This document shows, piece by piece, positions 1 through 5,201 of a stretch of DNA of 5,201 bases. This DNA is from an uncultured Eubacteriales bacterium (lineage in GTDB: Bacteria > Bacillota > Clostridia > Christensenellales > Aristaeellaceae), in assembly GCA_900548145.1 (NCBI GenBank), contig URJB01000094.1:1-5201 (forward strand), given 5' to 3'. The translations under genes and the position numbers were made by a program. Each line of letters starts with the position of its first letter. Positions within the stretch are counted from its first letter, which is position 1. The notes below the pieces were generated by a model, which had not been told where the DNA came from, ran no database searches, and was given only the letters and a program-made list of their open reading frames with translations.

Positions 1-1
1 T

Positions 2-16
2 GTATCCACTGGATAC
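2..16. repeat. Perfect 15-base palindrome (7-base arms, 1-base centre)
   Basis: GTATCCA and TGGATAC flank a single C. The element lies at the very edge of the window, so what is on its other side is unknown. It could be a protein-binding dyad or the end of the repeat-like segment that follows. The symmetry is certain; the role is not. Confidence 0.5.
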
Positions 17-43
17 CCGCTTCCCTTCGTTCCCCTTTGGAAA

Positions 44-77
44 CCTTCGGGCACCAAAGTTGGCAAGAAACCGAAGG
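44..77. repeat. Inverted repeat, 7-base arms with 20-base loop
   Basis: CCTTCGG at 44-50 pairs with CCGAAGG at 71-77. A smaller CCA/TGG pairing (54-56 with 61-63) is possible inside the loop. Neither strand has an adjoining T run, so it does not look like an intrinsic terminator. It is probably internal structure of the repeat-like segment at the left edge. Confidence 0.4.
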
Positions 78-116
78 GGCTGTAACCATCGCTCTCGCGG
101 ACAAATATTCGCTTTT

Positions 117-153
117 TGAAAAGAACAAAGGGGGGCTTTCCTCGAAGCGCCCC
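117..153 (-). terminator. Intrinsic terminator of the DUF368 gene
   Basis: Read on the minus strand, GGGG (153-150), a bulged C (149) and GCTT (148-145) pair with AAGC (138-135) and CCCC (134-131). The loop is six bases, and two further C bases lead into a T-rich tract (TTTGTTCTTTT, 129-119). The orientation fits the minus-strand gene, whose stop lies about 80 bases upstream of the hairpin. The tract is interrupted by G and C, so termination may be less than complete. Confidence 0.7.
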
Positions 154-180
154 TCACTGCCGTGAGCTCCGCTGTCAGCG
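153..180. repeat. Two short inverted repeats in the 3' untranslated region of the DUF368 gene
   Basis: CTCAC (153-157) and GTGAG (162-166) enclose TGCC. Directly after, CGCTG (170-174) and CAGCG (176-180) flank a single T. The first touches the base of the terminator hairpin and could compete with it or extend it. No T run follows either one. They are probably mRNA 3'-end structure with no separate function visible. Confidence 0.35.
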
Positions 181-233
181 CTTCAACTGCCACGCAGTGC
201 AGAACCCCTCGCCGACCGGCTGCGCACCAGCCC

Positions 234-1163
234 TCAAACCCCGTTTTTCTCCTTCACCCCGTCCCCGAACCTGTCCAGCGCCAGCGCCGCCGCAAACCCG
301 GCCAGCGCACAGGCCGCGCAGGCGATCCCCTGCGATACGCTGTCATAATGCAGGGGCACGATCATCAGCGTAGACGCGCATACCACGCCCAGAATCACGT
401 GATAAACCAGTGCATAGTGGGTCTCCAGCAAGTGGTTCACAAACCGGGCGGTCAGAAGCGCCGTCAACAGAATGCCGCACAGCAGCGGCAGAATGCATCC
501 CCACTGGATCTGCGCAAGCGAAGGAAAGGCCCCGCCCTTTCCCATCCAGAAGGCGAAAACATCCTTCACCCACGTGGCGATGGAACCGATGCCCGCCGTC
601 ATAGGCTCATACAGCCCCATGAAAATCAGGATGGACGAGGACGAAAGTCCCGGCAAAACCAGACTCAGCCCCCATACCGCCCCGCAGAAGAAATACCATC
701 CGCTGTTTGGCTGAATGGCCGCAGCAGAAGAAAACTTGAATAGGCTCAACAACCCCAGCAGGATCACAAAGCTCAACCCGAACGCCCAGCCGCAGCGGGC
801 GTTTCGACCTTTTAACCCCGCCTCCCGCCAGAGAGAAGGGATCGTACCCAGGATCAACCCGAAGAACAGACAGGTCACGATGGCCGAATCTGCCCCGAAG
901 GCCAGCTCCACCACCTTCGACAGCCCTACAAACCCAATGGCGCAGCCGATCAGTACGGGAATAAACAGCCGGTAGTACTGCCGGAACGCCTTGCCCGGAT
1001 GGGATAGAAGCGCCATCATGGGCTGATAGATGCCGAACAGCACGCACATCACGCCGCCGCTGACGCCGGGCAAGATTGCGCCCACGCCGATCAGAGCGCC
1101 GTGCAGCACGTGCATCAGCCATTGACCGGCGGTCATTTTCGTTGTTTCGCTGGAATGAGCCAT
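234..1163 (-). CDS. DUF368 family membrane protein, probable polyprenyl-phosphate (C55-P) translocase, PopT-like
   Basis: This 309-residue, very hydrophobic protein matches the DUF368 family in length and motifs. The family hallmark appears twice: LPGVSGGVMCVLFGIYQPM at 31-49 and LPGLSSSSILIFMGLYEPM at 170-188, each preceded by a glycine-rich hydrophobic stretch. This fits the family's internally repeated, re-entrant fold. Further hydrophobic segments lie near 66-88, 94-110, 126-145, 221-240, 251-271 and 276-296. PopT-type DUF368 proteins are known to move undecaprenyl phosphate across the cytoplasmic membrane for re-use in peptidoglycan and other envelope polymers. That role is assigned here by family. 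The ATG at 1163-1161 is favoured because AAGGAGG sits 9 bases upstream. The gene is single, diverges from the exporter operon and ends in its own terminator. The second motif has a serine run where the first has SGG, which may be ordinary variation. The family call is firm; the substrate is an inference. Confidence 0.9.
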   Translation of the reverse strand: MAHSSETTKMTAGQWLMHVLHGALIGVGAILPGVSGGVMCVLFGIYQPMMALLSHPGKAFRQYYRLFIPVLIGCAIGFVGLSKVVELAFGADSAIVTCLFFGLILGTIPSLWREAGLKGRNARCGWAFGLSFVILLGLLSLFKFSSAAAIQPNSGWYFFCGAVWGLSLVLPGLSSSSILIFMGLYEPMTAGIGSIATWVKDVFAFWMGKGGAFPSLAQIQWGCILPLLCGILLTALLTARFVNHLLETHYALVYHVILGVVCASTLMIVPLHYDSVSQGIACAACALAGFAAALALDRFGDGVKEKNGV

Positions 1164-1172
1164 TCTTTTTTT

Positions 1173-1179
1173 CCTCCTT
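1173..1179 (-). promoter_or_regulatory. Ribosome binding site of the DUF368 gene
   Basis: AAGGAGG on the minus strand, 9 bases before the ATG at 1163-1161, is a near-ideal Shine-Dalgarno sequence. It decides the start, since no other in-frame start near the N-terminus has comparable support. Confidence 0.85.
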
Positions 1180-1199
1180 CATTGGCAAACTGCCCGGTC

Positions 1200-1205
1200 A
1201 TCATA
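1200..1205 (-). promoter_or_regulatory. Candidate -10 element for the DUF368 gene
   Basis: TATGAT on the minus strand (one mismatch from TATAAT) lies 36 bases before the DUF368 start codon and follows an overlapping TATGCT. No good -35 hexamer is found at 16-18 bases; the 17-base position holds TGGGAA, matching three of six. The promoter is therefore weak, activator-dependent or misplaced. Confidence 0.3.
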
Positions 1206-1247
1206 GCATACCCGCGGCAGTTTTCCCATAAGCCTGTGGAAAAACAG

Positions 1248-1264
1248 ACAGGTTCTTAACCTGT
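1248..1264. promoter_or_regulatory. Operator-like perfect dyad between the divergent genes
   Basis: ACAGGTT (1248-1254) and AACCTGT (1258-1264) are perfect inverted arms around CTT. The ACAGGTT half-site recurs at 1328-1334, and a shorter CCTGT occurs at 1233-1237. The size and symmetry suit a dimeric repressor or activator, and the position lets it act on both the DUF368 gene and the exporter operon. A 7-base RNA hairpin is also possible, but no gene ends here and the following T run is poor. No regulator gene is in the window, so the binding protein is unknown. Confidence 0.45.
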
Positions 1265-1361
1265 TTCAAAATTTTATGAAGATAACGCCGCTTTTTCTTT
1301 GATGACCCGTTTATTTACGGTTTCTTCACAGGTTTGCAGTGAGTTCTTCATGCGGGTCGTG

Positions 1362-1367
1362 TATGAT
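1362..1367 (+). promoter_or_regulatory. Candidate -10 element for the exporter operon
   Basis: TATGAT within GTGTATGATAAACTG resembles clostridial -10 regions and lies 72 bases before the chosen adaptor start. The best nearby -35-like hexamer, TTGCAG at 1334-1339, is 22 bases away, which is too far for an ordinary sigma-A promoter. An alternative is TTCTTA (1253-1258) with TATGAA (1275-1280) at a 16-base spacing, overlapping the dyad. Both are weak matches. Confidence 0.3.
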
Positions 1368-1384
1368 AAACTGGGAAAGCGTAT

Positions 1385-1412
1385 CGGCGCGCCGCCTTTT
1401 TTGCGGCTGCCG
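1385..1412 (+). other. Leader hairpin just upstream of the adaptor ribosome binding site
   Basis: GCCGC (1391-1395) pairs with GCGGC (1403-1407) around a loop with six T bases. CGGC (1385-1388) pairs with GCCG (1409-1412) outside it, across a small internal loop, giving nine GC-only pairs. The base of the stem ends about 10 bases before the Shine-Dalgarno region at 1422-1429. It could stabilise the mRNA or affect initiation. No T tract follows the stem, so it is not a terminator. Confidence 0.35.
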
Positions 1413-1421
1413 GAATTATGG

Positions 1422-1429
1422 AAGGAAAG
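1422..1429 (+). promoter_or_regulatory. Ribosome binding site of the adaptor gene
   Basis: AAGGAAAG lies 10 bases before the ATG at 1440, and only one base before an in-frame GTG at 1431. The spacing favours 1440. Upstream in-frame starts at 1302 and 1350 have no Shine-Dalgarno match. Confidence 0.55.
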
Positions 1430-1439
1430 AGTGGAACGC

Positions 1440-2962
1440 ATGGAAAACGCAAAGAAAAAGAGCAGAAAGAAAAAAGTGCTTATTTGGGTTCTGATCGTCC
1501 TGCTTGCGCTGGCCGGGGGCGGGTGGTATGCCATGAAGCGGATGAACGACGCGATGCAGACCGCCGCCAGTGCTCAGAATACCTACACCGTGACCCGGGG
1601 AAATGTGTCCGTTACCATCACCGGCAGCGGCAAATTGGAAACGCCCGATACGGCGGATGTGACCCTGCCCGTGGGCGTGAAGGTGGATACCCTGTTTGTG
1701 AAGGAGGGCGATTCGGTCAAGGCGGGCGACGTGCTGGCCGCGCTGGACGGCGATTCCCTGCAGTACCGGGCGGCGGAGCTGAGCTCCGAACTGGCTGCGC
1801 TGGATCAGCAGCTGGGTTCCCGCAAGACCCGCAGCCGCATCACCGCCCCGGTGGAAGGCCGCGTCAAGTACCAGCCCGCCGCCGCGGGAGACGATGTGAT
1901 CGAAGCCGTCAACGAGTACGGCTGTTTGGCGATCCTTTCCACCGACGGCAGTATGGAGGTGCGCCTTCAGACCGAAGCGGCTCTGTCCCTGAACGACAAG
2001 GTCACCGTCCAGTGGGACGGCGGCTCCGCCGAGGGCACGCTGGTCAGTCGGTTGGACGGCGGCTGGCTGGTAACGTTCAGCGACGAAAAGGCTCCCTATC
2101 AGGAAACGGCGGAAGTATATTCGGACTCCATGCTGCTGGGCAGCGGAGTCATGGAAATTCACGCGCCGCTGGCGATTTTCGGCAACGGCGGCACCATTTC
2201 CGAGGTCAGCTACAGCGTCAACACCCGCGTCTATGCGGGCACGACCCTCTTTACGCTGGAAAACGAGCCGGATACTGACAGCTACCGCAAGGCCCTGTCC
2301 GACCGCAATGAAAAGGCCGGTCAGCTGCAGGACATGCTGATGCTCCAGACCAGCCGCAACGTGGTCGCCCCCGCGGACGGCACGGTGCAGCTGATCGGCG
2401 TGGAGGAAGGCAAAAAGACCGCCTCTGCCGACGGCTCCGGCGATGTGACCGCCTTTACGCTGGGCAGCGGCGGCGCGGTCAAGATGACCGTGGAGGTGGA
2501 TGAGCTGGACGTGGCCAAGGTGCAGGTGGGTCAGAGCGCGGAGGTCACGCTGGACGCTTTCTCCGGGGAGAAATTTGCCGCCGAGGTCAGCCGCATTTCC
2601 CGCATCGGCAAGCCCTCCGGCAGTATCACCGTGTATGAGACGGACCTGATGCTGACCGGGGACGACCGTCTGCTGGAAGGCATGAACGGCACCGCCGTGA
2701 TTCTGTCCGAACGGAAGGAAAACGTGCTGCTGATCCCGCTGGGAGCCGTCCACGAGGACGAAAACGGCTCCTATGTGAACCGGGTCACTGCGGACGGCTC
2801 CACGGAGCGAACCGCCATTGAAACGGGCCTGTCCGACGGCAGCAACGCGGAAGTCCTTTCCGGCCTGAACGAGGGCGACGAGATCGCCTACACCCCCGCC
2901 TCCAACCGGAGAATGTTCGGCTTCGGCCCCATGAGCGGGGCGGGCTTCGGAGGGGAGCAGCC

Positions 2963-2966
<4 letters not shown>
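1440..2966 (+). CDS. HlyD/MacA-like membrane-fusion adaptor subunit of an ABC exporter (YknX-type)
   Basis: Adaptor of 508 residues that would connect the permease to the extracellular side. A lysine-rich N-terminus (2-12) precedes one membrane anchor (13-31). Then follow a lipoyl half (about 72-103, VKEGDSVKAGDVLAALD), a short helical hairpin (105-128), the second lipoyl half (132-150, ITAPVEGRV) and a barrel-like stretch (163-236). A second set comes next: lipoyl half (238-274), hairpin (280-302), lipoyl half (305-323, VVAPADGTV), a clear beta-barrel (348-423) and a membrane-proximal domain (427-486). The tail (490-506) is rich in Gly and Phe. The repeated module makes it longer than a typical MacA of about 370 residues. 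The frame is open back to 1299, but ATG 1440 is preferred for its Shine-Dalgarno site and the anchor that follows at once. GTG 1431 is the alternative. The stop overlaps the ATPase start by 4 bases. The family call is strong; the substrate is unknown. Confidence 0.88.
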
Positions 2967-3714
<748 letters not shown>

Positions 3715-3718
<4 letters not shown>

Positions 3719-4884
3719 GCATCCAATGCCTGAAAATGGCGTGGGAATCCATCAAGAGCAACAAAATGCGCTCCTTTCTGACCATGCTGGGCATCATCAT
3801 CGGCGTGACCGCGCTGGTGACGCTGGTCTCGCTGGTGAATGGCGCCACAGGAGCCATCACCAGTCAGGTGGAGTCGCTGGGCAACGACATGCTGATGGTC
3901 ACGGTCATGGATGATAAATCCGCGCCCCTGCGGCTGGAAAATCTGGAGGAGATCAGCAGGCTGGACGGCGTGCGGCAAGCGTCCCCCAGCGGCTCCATGA
4001 ACGCCCGGGCCAAGCGCGGCTCCACCGAGACCTCCGTCAGCGTCTACGGCGTGGTGCCCGCCTACGCGGACATTCAGGGTCTGGAGCTGGATCGGGGCCG
4101 CTTCCTGAAAACGGCAGATGTGGACAACCGCTCCTACGTGGCGGTGCTGTCCCACGATCTGCACGAGACCCTCTTCGGGGACGAGGACGGGCTGGATCAG
4201 TTCATCACCGTCGGCGGGCGCAGCTTCCGAGTGGTGGGCGTGCTGAAGGAAAGCGACTCCATGATGGTCTCCATGATGAACAGCGGCACACTGTATGTGC
4301 CCTTTACGGTGGAAAGCCGCATGGCGGGTCAGCCGGACATCATGTCCTTCTACGTTTCCTCCTCCGGCAGCAACGACGACGCGGAGACTGCCGTCAACCA
4401 GTATCTGCTGCGGCGCTTCCAGCAGGATGAGGACTCTTTCAGCATCCTGAATATGTCCAGCGTTTCCTCGGCCATGGATACCATCACCGGCACCCTGTCC
4501 CTGCTGCTGGGCGGCATTGCGGCCATTTCCCTGCTGGTGGGCGGTATCGGCATTATGAATATCATGCTGGTCTCCGTCACCGAGCGTACCCGGGAGATCG
4601 GCATCCGCAAGGCCATCGGGGCCAGCCGGCGCAGCATCATGGCCCAGTTCCTGATCGAGGCCCTGCTCATCAGCCTGCTAGGGTGCTTCTTCGGGCTGGC
4701 GCTTTCCGGCGGCATACTGGCCATTGCCACCGCGCTGAACAGCACCATCGTTTTCAGCATGTCGCCTTCGGTGGTGATTTTGGCGGTGGTGTTTTCCTCC
4801 GGGGTGGGGCTCATTTTTGGCCTGTACCCGGCCAACAAGGCGGCCAAGAAACACCCCATCGAGGCCCTGCGCTACGAAGGGTAA
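3715..4884 (+). CDS. FtsX/MacB-type ABC transporter permease (YknZ-like)
   Basis: Membrane protein of 389 residues with standard MacB permease architecture. An amphipathic N-terminus (1-20) leads into TM1 (about 21-43, LGIIIGVTALVTLVSLVNG). A large extracytoplasmic domain follows (44-258, including SLGNDMLMV at 54-62 and the GRF, FRVVGVLKE and TLYVPFT segments). The C-terminal FtsX domain has three helices (about 261-286, 308-340, 351-372). The cytoplasmic loop SVTERTREIGIRKAIGAS (287-304) is the conserved coupling region contacting the ATPase, and the C-terminus YPANKAAKKHPIEALRYE is the family ending. The length is normal for a permease lacking a fused ATPase. The start overlaps the ATPase stop by ATGA, with AGGTGAGG 4 bases upstream. 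Methionines cluster at 183-188 in the extracytoplasmic domain. It is the last gene of the operon, with a terminator directly after. The class is certain; the cargo is not. Confidence 0.94.
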
Positions 4885-4890
4885 GAGTCA

Positions 4891-4925
4891 AACGGGACGC
4901 GGCGGAACGCTGCGCCCCGTTTTTT
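4891..4925 (+). terminator. Intrinsic terminator of the exporter operon
   Basis: A 13-base stem pairs 4892-4904 with 4908-4920 around a GAA loop, with one A-C mismatch and one G-T pair, and runs straight into TTTTTT (4920-4925). It begins 6 bases after the permease stop, closing the operon there. Confidence 0.9.
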
Positions 4926-4926
4926 C

Positions 4927-5122
4927 TGTCAGCCGGGAAGGGAAACGGAGGAAGCCCGGCGGGAGGAAAGTCCAAGTAAATTCACCCTCTGACCGCCCAT
5001 GCACAAATCCCATCCACTGGCCGTAAGGCCCTCCTAAAAGCTTGCCGCGGCTTCTCAACGATTCCCCCAACCCCTTCCCATCTTTCAGGCAGAACGCCTT
5101 TCGGCGCTCTGCTCAGTGTGTC
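4927..5122. other. Intergenic stretch with several hairpins and no supported gene
   Basis: No reading frame here has a convincing start and ribosome site. Visible structures are GCCGGG/CCCGGC (4932-4937 with 4955-4960), GGCC-GTAA-GGCC (5019-5030, a GNRA-type loop) and a 10-base stem with one A-C mismatch around TTTC (5089-5098 with 5103-5112). None is followed by a T run on either strand. The 60-codon minus-strand frame at 5070-4888 starts with TTG and reads into the operon terminator, so it is not accepted. The density of hairpins suggests repeat-derived or RNA-structured DNA, but no known RNA family fits. Confidence 0.4.
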
Positions 5123-5156
5123 AAAAAAGTGGAGGTGCAGGAGGCCCTGCTGCCAC
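5123..5156 (-). terminator. Candidate leftward terminator for a gene beyond the right edge
   Basis: On the minus strand GTGG (5156-5153) pairs with CCAC (5132-5129), and GCAGG (5150-5146) pairs with CCTGC (5141-5137) around a four-base loop, with a 2/4-base internal loop between the two helices. TTTTTT (5128-5123) follows at once. If real, the neighbouring gene converges on the exporter operon. The gene itself is not in the window. Confidence 0.55.
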
Positions 5157-5165
5157 TCAATCGTC

Positions 5166-5191
5166 GCAGGGACTACTGCCGTAGTCCCTGC
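5166..5191. repeat. Perfect 26-base inverted repeat (11-base arms, TGCC loop)
   Basis: GCAGGGACTAC (5166-5176) and GTAGTCCCTGC (5181-5191) are exact complements around TGCC. The T content after it on the plus strand (TCGTTTCG) and on the minus strand is too low for a normal terminator. It sits 9 bases from the leftward terminator and may be a repeat element or part of the downstream gene's 3' untranslated region. Confidence 0.6.
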
Positions 5192-5201
5192 TCGTTTCGT
5201 G

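Larger units (their letters stand above)
1..116 (-). repeat. Hairpin-rich intergenic segment, probably part of a dispersed repeat, cut by the left edge
   Basis: No convincing gene lies here. Two structures are visible: a perfect palindrome at 2-16 and a stem pairing 44-50 with 71-77. Read leftward from an ATG at 89-87, one frame stays open to the window edge and begins MVTAPSVSCQLWCPKVSKGE. A second minus frame is also open and includes ESDGYSPFGFLPTLVPEGF. From memory, peptides like these recur as short hypothetical proteins in gut Clostridia, which would fit a multi-copy intergenic repeat translated by gene callers rather than a real gene. No Shine-Dalgarno site precedes the ATG. The inverted repeats are seen directly; the dispersed-repeat identity is inferred and unverified. 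Confidence 0.4.

Noticed and set aside
162..743. 193-codon plus-strand frame opposite the DUF368 gene
   Set aside because: Its translation is rich in Arg, Gln and Pro with no recognisable motif and no ribosome site. The minus strand carries the DUF368 hallmark motifs.
1235..1243. DnaA-box-like sequence TTTTCCACA on the minus strand
   Set aside because: It has one mismatch to the consensus, is a single copy, and has no origin-type cluster or replication gene nearby.
1302..1439. N-terminal extension of the adaptor from ATG 1302 or ATG 1350
   Set aside because: Neither start has a Shine-Dalgarno match, the extension overlaps the candidate -10 and leader hairpin, and it would place a non-signal-like stretch before the membrane anchor.
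4963..4973. GAGGAAAGTCC, identical to the conserved 5' core of bacterial RNase P RNA, preceded by a hairpin
   Set aside because: The sequence after it does not continue into the expected P4 strand, no later conserved RNase P element (such as the AGAGAGCAAACC-type region) follows, and the remaining window is short. It is most likely coincidence.
4888..5070. 60-codon minus-strand frame
   Set aside because: It needs a TTG start and reads into the operon terminator. Internal ATGs have poorly spaced ribosome sites, and no domain is recognised.

Overview
The window is GC-rich with strong Shine-Dalgarno sites. It encodes a MacB-type exporter split into separate adaptor, ATPase and permease genes, with no outer-membrane component in view. 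Together with the style of its intergenic repeats, this points to a high-GC gut Clostridia lineage (Oscillospiraceae/Ruminococcaceae-like). That placement is an inference; no marker gene is present.

Layout. Positions 1-116 hold a repeat-like, hairpin-rich intergenic segment cut by the left edge. A leftward terminator (117-153) follows, serving a minus-strand gene for a DUF368 membrane protein (234-1163), the family that includes the undecaprenyl-phosphate translocase PopT. A 276-base divergent intergenic region (1164-1439) carries a perfect 17-base dyad, candidate -10 elements for both directions and a leader hairpin. A tightly coupled rightward operon comes next: membrane-anchored HlyD/MacA-like adaptor (1440-2966), LolD/MacB-type ATPase (2963-3718) and FtsX/MacB-type permease (3715-4884). 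Both junctions are 4-base ATGA overlaps, and a strong terminator (4891-4925) starts 6 bases after the last stop. The final 276 bases contain no convincing gene. They hold several hairpins, one a good candidate terminator for a leftward gene beyond the right edge.

Function. The three-gene operon is organised like the YknXYZ/MacAB class of ABC exporters: the ATPase dimer drives the FtsX-fold permease, and the adaptor forms an extracellular conduit. The cargo cannot be read from sequence; peptides, antibiotics or toxins are typical for the class. The divergent DUF368 protein probably returns the cell-wall lipid carrier across the membrane. Both units therefore concern the envelope and may share a regulator binding the dyad between them.

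The main observations are ordinary in kind but worth checking. The adaptor looks like an internal duplication of the lipoyl/hairpin/barrel module. The divergent region has a candidate shared operator. The locus is flanked by what look like dispersed intergenic repeats. I found no evidence for a wholly new system.
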